From the NCBI RefSeq assembly GCF_040932485.1, contig NZ_JBFRBH010000001.1, positions 3,584,212 to 3,648,211 on the forward strand: a DNA stretch of 64,000 bases, in the 5' to 3' direction. The DNA comes from Gymnodinialimonas sp. 202GB13-11. GTDB lineage: Bacteria > Pseudomonadota > Alphaproteobacteria > Rhodobacterales > Rhodobacteraceae. The notes under the pieces are model-generated. The model had not been told where the DNA came from. It worked only from the letters and a program-made list of their open reading frames with translations, and searched no databases. This document shows positions 1 to 7,529 of the stretch, one piece after another. Numbering within the stretch: position 1 is the first letter of the stretch; each line of letters begins with the position of its first letter. Position numbers and translations under genes: made by a program.

Positions 1-186
1 CACGCGAACACCGCCTGCGGAATAAATGCCGCTACCGGATTCAATAACCATGGAGTGGAAATCAGCGACCGCACGCTTGTATCCGTTCGTACCTGAGTTC
101 GCGATATTGTCTGCTATGGTGGCCAAGCGGCTTGCGTTGACCGAGAGGCCCGCAACACCCGCGTTCAGCGAGGAAGAAATCGTCAT
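1..186 (-). CDS. flgE: Flagellar hook protein FlgE, N-terminal part (cut by window edge)
   Basis: Reading the minus strand from the ATG at 184-186 gives an open frame of 62 codons to the window edge. The N-terminus begins MTISSSLNAGVAGL and contains the flagellar rod/hook signature with LATIADNIANSGTNGYKR at about residues 21-38, the conserved ANSxTxGYK region of FlgE/FlgG-type axial proteins. FlgE forms the extracellular hook joining the flagellar motor to the filament. An AAAGG ribosome site lies 8 nt before the ATG. It follows motB by 90 nt on the same strand, which fits a flagellar locus. The subfamily (hook versus another axial protein) is inferred from the N-terminus only. Confidence 0.85.
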   Translation of the reverse strand, partial: MTISSSLNAGVAGLSVNASRLATIADNIANSGTNGYKRAVADFHSMVIESGSGIYSAGGVRV

Positions 187-276
187 CACATGCACCTTTC
201 TGCTGCATCTGGGATTTGCACCAAGGTGGACGATGAAGGTTTAAGGTCGTCCTAACAGATAAAATGTGATGCTTTT

Positions 277-1110
277 TCAGTAGGCGTTGCGCAGCAATAT
301 GATCTCCAAACGATCGTTACGCGGTGCTATGGCAGGCTCAACCACTGGCTCACGATCGGAATGGCCTGTGACACGTGCGACCCGAAGGGCGTTCAAGCCA
401 CCGGCTTCCAGCAATGCTCGCATCGTTTGCGCCCGTTCCGTTGTACGCCGCCACCCGCTGACGCTGGCGCGCACGACAGGCTCTGCTGCGATATGCGCTT
501 CCACTGCAACGCCGTTGTTCACGGTTCCAAACAGGTCAGCCATCGTTGCTGCAAGCTCAGCGAGCCAAGGTTGCGGTGACCCCGTCTCGGGATCGAAAAT
601 CGGTTCTCCGGGGCGAGAAAAAACCTCAATTAAAAGCCCCTCATCCGTGAGGCGCGTTTCGATGTGTGGTCGCGCGAGTTCGCTCACCAAGCTATCCCCA
701 CCTTCGCCGGTTAGAGAGCTTTCGATCTCGGCCAGTTCGGCGGTTTCGCGTTCGGCATCGTGGTCTGTTCCTTGCAAACCGAGAGCCTGCCGCCCTTCGG
801 TCGGTTGCAGACTAGAAGCACCGGTGCCGTTTTGAGTAAGAACCTCTTCTGAGAAGGGGCTTTCCCCACCAAACGCCCCATCGCCGCCGCCGGATACACG
901 CGCGACAGGAACGCTTGGACTAAAGTAGTCAGCCAAGCCTTTTCGCTGGTTTTCAGTCGTCGCGTTGAGCAGCCACATCAGCATGAAGAAGGCCATCATG
1001 GCAGTCACAAAGTCAGCGTATGCGACTTTCCAAGCGCCACCGTGATGTCCGTCACCGCCAGAAACCTTCTTGCGCTTAATGATAAGAGGGCGCAGTTCAT
1101 TCCCGGCCAT
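277..1110 (-). CDS. motB: Flagellar motor protein MotB (277 aa)
   Basis: MotB is the stator subunit that anchors to peptidoglycan and forms the ion channel with MotA. The sequence shows a short basic N-terminus, one membrane segment at about residues 29-50 with the conserved channel aspartate (D33 in the context VAYADFVTAMMAFF), and a C-terminal OmpA-like peptidoglycan-binding region at about 150-277 (WRRTTERAQTMRALLEAGG, then VTGHSDREPVV). The length fits the family. No motA lies next to it here. It sits 58 nt after the cNMP-like/acyltransferase gene and 90 nt before flgE, all on the minus strand. Confidence 0.93.
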   Translation of the reverse strand: MAGNELRPLIIKRKKVSGGDGHHGGAWKVAYADFVTAMMAFFMLMWLLNATTENQRKGLADYFSPSVPVARVSGGGDGAFGGESPFSEEVLTQNGTGASSLQPTEGRQALGLQGTDHDAERETAELAEIESSLTGEGGDSLVSELARPHIETRLTDEGLLIEVFSRPGEPIFDPETGSPQPWLAELAATMADLFGTVNNGVAVEAHIAAEPVVRASVSGWRRTTERAQTMRALLEAGGLNALRVARVTGHSDREPVVEPAIAPRNDRLEIILLRNAY

Positions 1111-1168
1111 ACGGACACTCCCGAAAGTCGAGGGCCGGTTTACCGAAAAGCCATGAACAGAGGTTTAA

Positions 1169-2143
1169 TCAGCGCCAGCGGTTTCGGCGCACGCGATCTT
1201 CAAGCGGCATTCTGCCGAAGTATTCCTGCAAATCGAGAACCATCGGAACGGACAAGCCATTCTCGTAGTGCACGAAATCCGGGGCCGAGCGCACGAACCC
1301 CATGGTCGCGTAGAAGCGGGCCAGCTTGGGATTGCAGTCGATAAAGATCGATCTTGCTCCTGTTGTGTGGACGAAACCCGCGATTGCCGAGAATAGACGC
1401 ATATAAGCGCTGCCGCCGCGATAGGCCTCACGGATCGCGAATTTCGTGACGATAGACGCGTCTTCCAGATCGAAAGCACTCTCCTTCACGCCATAAATAT
1501 CCGTCATTGGGCCGAAGTCGCTATCTCGGCCCAGATTGATGCGGACGGTACCAACCGGAACACCGTCGTGAAGCGCAAGAAAGCTCGTCCCTGATTTGTC
1601 CAGATCGTCGATGATAGTGCCTTCATCCGGGTCCGCGTACGGCGACGAGCGCCCGAATTCGAGGCAATAGATATCGTACCGGATTTTCTGCGTAGTGCGC
1701 AGCTGATCCAAAGTGGAACACCGGATGATATCGAATGAGCGCTCTTCGCTCGGATCGGGGTCGGGAAGCAGGATCTCATTTTCCTCTACACGATCTTGCA
1801 TAAGAATTGCGAGGTGCCTGAGAACCTGTGCTGCGTGTTGTGGGTCATCGCGTTGCAACCGTCCCAAGGCAGACCCGTCAATCGACAACGCCGAAACTGG
1901 GCCGACGGCCCGAAGGGTCGCGTTCGCCCCCTTGCCGGTCAAAAATCCGATTTCTCCGACAATGTCGCCTGCGCCGACCTGAAGGTGGACGTCGTTCTTC
2001 TCAGACAGAATGCATTCAACCACGCCATCCGTGATCAAAAGGATGTCCGACGCGAAAACGCCCTTCATGCGCAGTGCAGTGCCGTCCTCAAACGCCACCG
2101 GTCTGGCGACTTTGGCCAAGGCATTCATCAGGGCGGTATCCAT
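1169..2143 (-). CDS. Cyclic-nucleotide-binding-like domain fused to a GNAT/autoinducer-synthase-like acyltransferase (324 aa)
   Basis: Residues about 10-120 form a cNMP-binding (CRP-like) domain; the phosphate-binding cassette is recognisable as GEIGFLTGKGANATLRA, but the arginine that normally holds the cyclic phosphate is replaced by alanine. Residues about 140-315 resemble GNAT-superfamily N-acyl transferases of the autoinducer-synthase/FeeM type (RYDIYCLEFG, then IVTKFAIREAYRGGSAYMRLF, then FIDCNPKLARFYATMGF). The ATG at 2143 overlaps the stop of the upstream hydroxylase gene by one base (TGATG), with GGAGGAG just upstream; a GTG at 2146 is an alternative. The likely role, ligand-gated or formerly ligand-gated acyl transfer to an amine or amino acid, is inferred. 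Substrate unknown. Confidence 0.75.
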   Translation of the reverse strand: MDTALMNALAKVARPVAFEDGTALRMKGVFASDILLITDGVVECILSEKNDVHLQVGAGDIVGEIGFLTGKGANATLRAVGPVSALSIDGSALGRLQRDDPQHAAQVLRHLAILMQDRVEENEILLPDPDPSEERSFDIIRCSTLDQLRTTQKIRYDIYCLEFGRSSPYADPDEGTIIDDLDKSGTSFLALHDGVPVGTVRINLGRDSDFGPMTDIYGVKESAFDLEDASIVTKFAIREAYRGGSAYMRLFSAIAGFVHTTGARSIFIDCNPKLARFYATMGFVRSAPDFVHYENGLSVPMVLDLQEYFGRMPLEDRVRRNRWR

Positions 2144-2910
2144 CACCGCTCCTCCGCGGGATCGACGCGATCGCGCAAGCCCACAAGAGGCTGTTTATCT
2201 GAAACAACGCGGTCGTAGACGGCCTCAACATCGGGCCATTCTGTACCCAAGATCCTATCGAGGACGCGCGTCCCCAATCCATAGTTCCCGGTATAGCGGC
2301 TATGGTGAAGCGCGTGATAAACCGTTGAGGTCAGAACGGTTCCCTTCAGCTTCATGAAAGTCTCACCTCGGATTTCGTAGTTCGCGTGGCCGAATGAGTT
2401 GACGATCAAGTAGGCCACAAACCATGCAGCTACTCCAAACCAGTTCAGCGGGAGCAAAAGGCCAATTATAGCCATGCCACCAATCATCCCGATGTCGAAG
2501 ATGAGCTTTTCCGTGAACGAAAAGGAAAGCGCCGTGAACGGACTGGACAGGCGGCTTTTGTGATGCTCCGCGTGGATCCAGTGCAACGGTTGCAAGTGGA
2601 ACGCGCGATGCGATGCGTAGTGCCATATCTCGGCCCAAAGCGCGGTTAGAACGAAAGTGTAAAGAAAAGCGCCAAAGCCGCGGTCTTCAAACAAACCAAT
2701 AAGCAGGGCAACCATCAGAAGGATGGCATGCATGGGTGTGTGCAGTGAATTCTTGAGCTCCCGCCGAACCTGTGGATCTTTGATCGTAAGGTCGTAAATT
2801 TGGTCTCTGGAAAGATCGACTTCGTATTCTTCGACGCACAACCAGAACAGGGCCATCAAATGGCCGATGACTGCGACCATACAAAGAACTGCAGCTTCCA
2901 ACGCCGACAT
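2143..2910 (-). CDS. Fatty acid hydroxylase / sterol desaturase family membrane protein (255 aa)
   Basis: This is an integral membrane di-iron oxygenase of the fatty acid hydroxylase superfamily. The histidine boxes are visible as WHYASHRAFH, then WIHAEHHKS, and later HALHHSRYTGNYG, with several hydrophobic segments between them. Members hydroxylate or desaturate sterols, fatty acids or lipid head groups (for example OlsE on ornithine lipids). I start at the ATG at 2908-2910; longer in-frame starts run into pcaC and add an atypical N-terminus. Its stop overlaps the start of the cNMP-like/acyltransferase gene, so the two are probably co-translated and may act on the same acylated product (inference). 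Confidence 0.82.
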   Translation of the reverse strand: MSALEAAVLCMVAVIGHLMALFWLCVEEYEVDLSRDQIYDLTIKDPQVRRELKNSLHTPMHAILLMVALLIGLFEDRGFGAFLYTFVLTALWAEIWHYASHRAFHLQPLHWIHAEHHKSRLSSPFTALSFSFTEKLIFDIGMIGGMAIIGLLLPLNWFGVAAWFVAYLIVNSFGHANYEIRGETFMKLKGTVLTSTVYHALHHSRYTGNYGLGTRVLDRILGTEWPDVEAVYDRVVSDKQPLVGLRDRVDPAEER

Positions 2911-2992
2911 TATGTCCCCCAATCGTACTTTCAGTAGGTGGGCATAAAGTGAGCGATTCGTGCAAGGTGGTGTCCGTGCGAAGAGGCGCTCG

Positions 2993-3373
2993 CTAGGACT
3001 TGCCGTCCATTTCGGCAAATGTGGCTTTGGCCAGTTTGATCGCATGGTTTGCCTTCGGCACGCCTGCGTAAACGGCCACATGCAAGAATGCCTGCATGAT
3101 CTCATCCCGCGTGGCGCCGGTTTGCGCGGTCGCGCGGACATGCATAGGAATTTCTTCAAAGTTCCCGCACGCTGCTAGCAACGCCAATGTAAGAAGAGAC
3201 CGATCCCTGAGCGAGATCGTCTCGTCTGCCCAAAGCGTGCCCCACGCCCCTTCGGTGATCATGGTTTGGAACGGTTCGTCAAAGGCTGTTTTTGAGGTCT
3301 CCGCACGATCAACATGCGCATCACCAAGAACGGCGCGACGGACTTCCATCCCTTTTTTCAGCTTCTCCGACAT
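2993..3373 (-). CDS. pcaC: 4-carboxymuconolactone decarboxylase PcaC-like (126 aa)
   Basis: The carboxymuconolactone decarboxylase family is recognised from the AhpD-like core: ISLRDRSLLTLALLAACGNFEE, HVRATAQTGATRDEIMQAFLHVAVYAGVPKAN in consecutive segments. The length (126 aa) matches dedicated PcaC. The enzyme acts in the beta-ketoadipate pathway after protocatechuate ring cleavage. The ATG at 3371-3373 has AGGAGG 9 nt upstream. It begins 13 nt after the pobA stop, so the two form an operon. The other protocatechuate genes (pcaGH, pcaB, pcaD) are not in the window. Confidence 0.88.
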   Translation of the reverse strand: MSEKLKKGMEVRRAVLGDAHVDRAETSKTAFDEPFQTMITEGAWGTLWADETISLRDRSLLTLALLAACGNFEEIPMHVRATAQTGATRDEIMQAFLHVAVYAGVPKANHAIKLAKATFAEMDGKS

Positions 3374-3386
3374 GTGTAGAGCCCTC

Positions 3387-4556
3387 CTAATAGGGCAGAC
3401 CGACGTAATTCTCGGCCATCGCCTTTTGCGCACTTGCGCTGGCGCGCAGGAATTCGAGATCTGCGATTTGCATCTTGAGATCGAAGTCAGACTGTCCGGG
3501 GAAGCGATGCATCAAGGTTGTGAACCACCAGGAAAAGCGTTCAGCTTTCCATACACGGGCCAGCGCCTTCGCGGAGTATCCATCAAGACCCTCTTCTGAA
3601 CCGTTTTTGTAAAACTGAGCCAAGGCGCGGAACAAGTAGTTCACATCCGACGCGGCCGTATTCAGACCTTTGGCGCCAGTCGGCGGAACGATGTGTGCCG
3701 CATCACCGCAAAGGAAAAGCCGTCCCCACCGCATGGGTTCCGTCACGAACGACCTCAGCGGTGCTATGGATTTTTCGATAGATGGCCCGGTGATAAGCGC
3801 ACTGGCCTGATCTGCTGGAATTCGGCGTTTTAGTTCAGCCCAGAATGCCTCGTCACTCCAGTTCTCGGGTGAATCGTCAAGACTGCATTGGATGTAATAC
3901 CGGCTGAGATTGGCGTTTCGCATTGAGCACAACGCAAAGCCGCGCGGAGAATTGGCGTAGATCAGTTCATGGTTCACCGGGGGTGTTTCTGACAAAACAC
4001 CAAGCCAACCGAACGGATAGACCTTTTCGTACTCGCGACGGACACTTTCAGGAATGGTTTTGCGGCTGACCCCGTGGAATCCATCGCACCCAGCCACAAA
4101 ATCACATTCGATGACGCGGCGTTCGCCGTCCACTTCAAAAGCAACCGAAGGTGTGTCGCGGTCTGCGCCGTGAATGACAACATTCTCAATGGAGTGGATC
4201 GTCTGGCCGCCGCTGGCATCGCGCGCAGCATATAGATCGCGGGTCACTTCTGTCTGGCCGTAAACCACGACCGGCTTGCCCACATGTTCGGTGAAATCGA
4301 CCCGGAACATCTGGTCGCCGTAAGAGATCAGGGTCCCATCATGGATGAAGCCTTCGGCATGCAGACGATCGCCGCAACCAACATCTTTTAGCAGGCCGAC
4401 CAGGCCCTGTTCGAGCACTCCGGCTCTGATGCGGCCAAGGACGTGATCCCGGGTCTGCCGTTCTAGCACGACGGAAGAAATGCCCTGTCCATTCAGGAGC
4501 TGCGCCAGCAACAGGCCAGAGGGCCCCCCGCCAATGATAGCAACTTGAGTGCGCAC
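3387..4556 (-). CDS. pobA: 4-hydroxybenzoate 3-monooxygenase (389 aa)
   Basis: This flavoprotein hydroxylates 4-hydroxybenzoate to protocatechuate using NAD(P)H and O2. The sequence shows the Rossmann FAD motif GGGPSG at about residues 9-14, the DG motif region CDFVAGCDGFHGVSR at about 151-165, and the GD motif CGDAAHIVPPTGAKGLN from about 283, as in PobA. I choose the GTG at 4554-4556 because GGGAGGAC lies just upstream and the FAD motif then sits at the usual distance; the upstream in-frame ATG at 4592 adds a basic, non-homologous extension. It is followed directly by pcaC. Confidence 0.93.
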   Translation of the reverse strand: MRTQVAIIGGGPSGLLLAQLLNGQGISSVVLERQTRDHVLGRIRAGVLEQGLVGLLKDVGCGDRLHAEGFIHDGTLISYGDQMFRVDFTEHVGKPVVVYGQTEVTRDLYAARDASGGQTIHSIENVVIHGADRDTPSVAFEVDGERRVIECDFVAGCDGFHGVSRKTIPESVRREYEKVYPFGWLGVLSETPPVNHELIYANSPRGFALCSMRNANLSRYYIQCSLDDSPENWSDEAFWAELKRRIPADQASALITGPSIEKSIAPLRSFVTEPMRWGRLFLCGDAAHIVPPTGAKGLNTAASDVNYLFRALAQFYKNGSEEGLDGYSAKALARVWKAERFSWWFTTLMHRFPGQSDFDLKMQIADLEFLRASASAQKAMAENYVGLPY

Positions 4557-4621
4557 GTTTGTCCTCCCCTTGGCCGGACGATAACGGGCCACCTTGAAAC
4601 GGCAACAGGGTTGGTCGTGTT

Positions 4622-4966
4622 TTAGGCCTGTTTTGGCAAGAACGCTTCAACCGCCGCTGATGCGATGACCAGCGTCTTGCCCGTATCCGGGTTTGTCACG
4701 TCCAGCCCGCCGAAGACGGCCTTAACCTCGGCACGGCCGCGCGGGAGCTTCTCAGTCAGGCTTTCACAATCCACATGGTCCGGAGCTTGGACGCCGATGG
4801 TGACCTTTACGCGCATTTGATCGTGCGAAATTCCCGTAGCCTCAAACAGTGGGATCGCGGAGTGCCGGATTGCATCTTCAATCGCGCGAGCGGCGGCCTT
4901 GGTGTAATCCTGACCGTATTGATCGTTGCCCATACCCATTTCGATGATGAACCTTTGGTCGCTCAT
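4622..4966 (-). CDS. Lin0512 family protein, copy 2 (114 aa)
   Basis: This is a conserved small protein of the Lin0512 family, function unknown. The family pattern is visible: FIIEMGMGNDQYGQDYTKAA near the start, then AIEDAIRHSAIP, and a late VASAAVEAFL-like end. It is about one-third identical by eye to the neighbouring copy at 4963-5313, so the pair arose by duplication. The ATG overlaps the stop of that copy by 4 nt (ATGA) and has GGAGG 7 nt upstream. The two may form a heteromer (inference). It ends 65 nt before pobA. Confidence 0.8.
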   Translation of the reverse strand: MSDQRFIIEMGMGNDQYGQDYTKAAARAIEDAIRHSAIPLFEATGISHDQMRVKVTIGVQAPDHVDCESLTEKLPRGRAEVKAVFGGLDVTNPDTGKTLVIASAAVEAFLPKQA

Positions 4967-5313
4967 TCCACGCCCTCCAGATCTAGGGCAACTGAAATGG
5001 CCACATTTGCTATGACGGTCGGATTGCCCCCGTCGTCGCGCGGCACATCCAAGCCGCCTTTACGTGGGACAATTGTGATCTGACCGTATGGAAAGATTTC
5101 GACAATCTTCTCAGCATCCAGTTTTTCGGGATCCTGAACACCAACCTCCACCGTGATTTGCATCTCGGATTTATCCTTGCCGTAGAGCTCGGCCAGATTG
5201 ATCGAATTGTGCCAAAGCGCATCCTTCACAGCGCGCGTGGCGGCCTCCGTATAGTCCTGTCGGCGGAGCGAGCTGCCCATTCCGAATTCTGTCAGCAAAC
5301 GTTTGACGGCCAT
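4963..5313 (-). CDS. Lin0512 family protein, copy 1 (116 aa)
   Basis: This is the first of two tandem Lin0512-family genes. The sequence has the same framework as its neighbour: FGMGSSLRRQDYTEAATRAVKDALWHNSI near the N-terminus, in successive segments, then VGVQDPEKLDAEKI and a C-terminal valine-rich strand. A strong GGGAGG site precedes the ATG at 5311-5313. No catalytic motif or membrane segment is evident. The role is unknown; the genes upstream of pobA suggest, weakly, a link to the same operon. Confidence 0.8.
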   Translation of the reverse strand: MAVKRLLTEFGMGSSLRRQDYTEAATRAVKDALWHNSINLAELYGKDKSEMQITVEVGVQDPEKLDAEKIVEIFPYGQITIVPRKGGLDVPRDDGGNPTVIANVAISVALDLEGVE

Positions 5314-5406
5314 CGTGCCCTCCCTTTCCTGCCGCTCTAACGTATTGTTCGAAAACAGACAAACGCCGCCCCTGAGGACGACGTTTGGTAGATCGCTTTG
5401 ATAAAT

Positions 5407-7362
5407 TCAAAGCGAGATGCGGAACCGCGCAAATCCATCAGGTCCATCGCCTGCGGGCTCAATCGTCACGCCCGGCACATCTTCGGCATAGGTCGCGCCC
5501 GCCGGGCCGGTGTCGAACAGAACCGTGGTTCCCTCCATCGGTGCGAAGGTCCAGTTCGCATCGGCCGACGGGCTCACGGTGCCTTGCTCCACGATGTAGC
5601 GAACGATCACGTCCCGGTTGGTGTCGGGCCCTTCGAAGATGATCGTTTCAGGCGAAGCACCAGGGAAGTTGCCACCGCCACCGGCGCGGTAATTGTTGGT
5701 GGCAACGATGAACTCCTGCGCGTCATCAATTGGCTCTCCATTGTAGACCAAATCGACGATGCGGTGTGTGTCCGAAACGACTTCACCATCGTTGTTGTAC
5801 CTCGATGGCTGGCTCAGATCGATGCGGTACGTCACGCCGTCGATGACATCGAAGTTGTAGGATGGGAAATCCGGGTTCAGCAGAACCTGATCTTCGACGC
5901 CCGGCTCGATCTGGTTGAACATGCCTGCGCTGCGTTCCAACCATTCGCGCACCTCGGCCCCGGTGATCCGAACCGCGCGGACGGTGTTTGGGTAAAGGTA
6001 AAGGTCGGCTACATTGCGGATCGCCACGTCGCCTGCCGGAACATCCGTGTAGTATTCCGGTCCACCACGACCGCCCGCCTTAAACGGAGCAGCTGCGGAC
6101 AAGATCGGAAGGCCCTCATGGTCCGTGCCTTCCATCATCTGTTGGATGTACCAAGTTTGCGCATTTGAGACGATCTGGACCGAAGGATCGTCAGCCACCA
6201 GTGCGAAGTAGGAATGCAGAGGTGCATCCGTGCTACCGACGGCGCGCCGCACATAGGCAAGGGTTGCGTCATGTTCTTCCTGCACAGAAGCAAGGATCGT
6301 TTCGTCGCTTTCCACCAACGCAGTGACAGAACGGTCCTCTTCCCGGCGTGAGATCGGGCGTGCCTCCGACGTATGCGTCATCACGCGCCAGCCGTTGCCG
6401 TCGCGTTCCAACATCAGGTCAATCAATCCCATATGGCTGCCCCAATATCCGCCCATCGCGGCGGGTGTGCCCATGATCGTTCCGGCCTCCACATCGACAC
6501 CGGGTGTGTCCGCGTAGTCAGGCCCGGGGAAGACACGGTGATGGTGGCCCGTAAGAATTGCATCGACACCTTCAACAGCTGCAAGCGGGATCGACGCATT
6601 CTCCATCAAGTCGACGGCTTCGGCCCCGCCAATGCCCGAATGGCTAAGTGCAATGACGATATCCGCACCTTCTTCACGCATCTGCGGGATCCACGCTTCC
6701 GCCGCCTCAACGATATCGCGGGTCTGCACATTTCCTTCCAGATGGCGGCGATCCCAAACCATGATCTGTGGTGGTACGAATCCGATCATGCCGATGCGGA
6801 TCGGATGCGTTTCGCCGGCCCCATCCGTAATCTCGCGATCTAGTATCACGTAGGGATCGAACAGCAGACTGTCCTCAGTCGGGGTACCACCCAATTCGCG
6901 GGCAACATTGGCCAGAACTATGGGGAAATCCGCGCCCTGCATGGAGTTCATGAGGAAATCGAGGCCGTAGTTGAATTCGTGGTTGCCGATGGTCGCACCA
7001 TCGAACCCAACCGCGTTCATGGCCGTAATGATTGGGTGTGCATCGCCCTCGGACATGCCGCGTTCGTAGGCCATGTAATCGCCCATCGGATTGCCCTGAA
7101 GAAAATCTCCATTGTCCAGCAGAAGGGAGTTCGCCGACTCCGCTCTCACGTCATTGATCAGGGACGCAGTCCGCGCGAGCCCCACGGTATCAACCTCCCG
7201 GTCGCCGTAATAATCATAGGGAAAGATGTGAACGTGCAGGTCCGTGGTTTCCATGATCCGCAAATGCGCCTGACCCGCCTGCGCGCGAGCTGAAAAGGGG
7301 TGGAGCGCAATGAAGCCAGCGGTCGAGGCAAGAAACGCGCGGCGGTCTAATAGCAACGGCAT
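5407..7362 (-). CDS. cpdB: Bifunctional 2',3'-cyclic-nucleotide 2'-phosphodiesterase/3'-nucleotidase precursor (651 aa)
   Basis: CpdB-type enzymes hydrolyse extracellular 2',3'-cyclic nucleotides and 3'-nucleotides in the periplasm. A twin-arginine leader (LDRRAFLAS, then a hydrophobic stretch ending ARAQA) predicts Tat export. The metallophosphatase domain at about 33-290 shows TTDLHVHIFPYDYYG, then GDFLQGNP, then GNHEFNYG, and GHHHRVFPG. The C-terminal 5'-nucleotidase domain follows, at about 380-570 (NNYRAGGGGNFPG). Length matches the family. It stands alone between the Lin0512 pair and the Rieske operon. Its likely role is phosphate and nucleoside scavenging. Confidence 0.9.
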   Translation of the reverse strand: MPLLLDRRAFLASTAGFIALHPFSARAQAGQAHLRIMETTDLHVHIFPYDYYGDREVDTVGLARTASLINDVRAESANSLLLDNGDFLQGNPMGDYMAYERGMSEGDAHPIITAMNAVGFDGATIGNHEFNYGLDFLMNSMQGADFPIVLANVARELGGTPTEDSLLFDPYVILDREITDGAGETHPIRIGMIGFVPPQIMVWDRRHLEGNVQTRDIVEAAEAWIPQMREEGADIVIALSHSGIGGAEAVDLMENASIPLAAVEGVDAILTGHHHRVFPGPDYADTPGVDVEAGTIMGTPAAMGGYWGSHMGLIDLMLERDGNGWRVMTHTSEARPISRREEDRSVTALVESDETILASVQEEHDATLAYVRRAVGSTDAPLHSYFALVADDPSVQIVSNAQTWYIQQMMEGTDHEGLPILSAAAPFKAGGRGGPEYYTDVPAGDVAIRNVADLYLYPNTVRAVRITGAEVREWLERSAGMFNQIEPGVEDQVLLNPDFPSYNFDVIDGVTYRIDLSQPSRYNNDGEVVSDTHRIVDLVYNGEPIDDAQEFIVATNNYRAGGGGNFPGASPETIIFEGPDTNRDVIVRYIVEQGTVSPSADANWTFAPMEGTTVLFDTGPAGATYAEDVPGVTIEPAGDGPDGFARFRISL

Positions 7363-7529
7363 GACAATCTCCCGTGTTGATCGTTCCGAGGTTTACCCGG
7401 TTTCGATGACGTTCAAGTGTCAGCCAACAGGCAAGATGGCTGGCGATCCCCAACGCCAGACTCAGGAGCGTATCACGAATTCAGTCACGCATAGGGTGCC
7501 TGTTTCGCGTCGGCGAAAATGGGCCGATG

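Noticed and set aside
2143-3159. Long hydroxylase starting upstream inside pcaC
   Set aside because: The extra 83 residues overlap pcaC, are basic and cysteine-rich and unlike the family; the ATG at 2910 gives the normal length.
5398-6168. Long plus-strand frame of 256 codons opposite cpdB
   Set aside because: It lies wholly within cpdB in the opposite strand and has no homology features; it is a shadow of the GC-rich gene.
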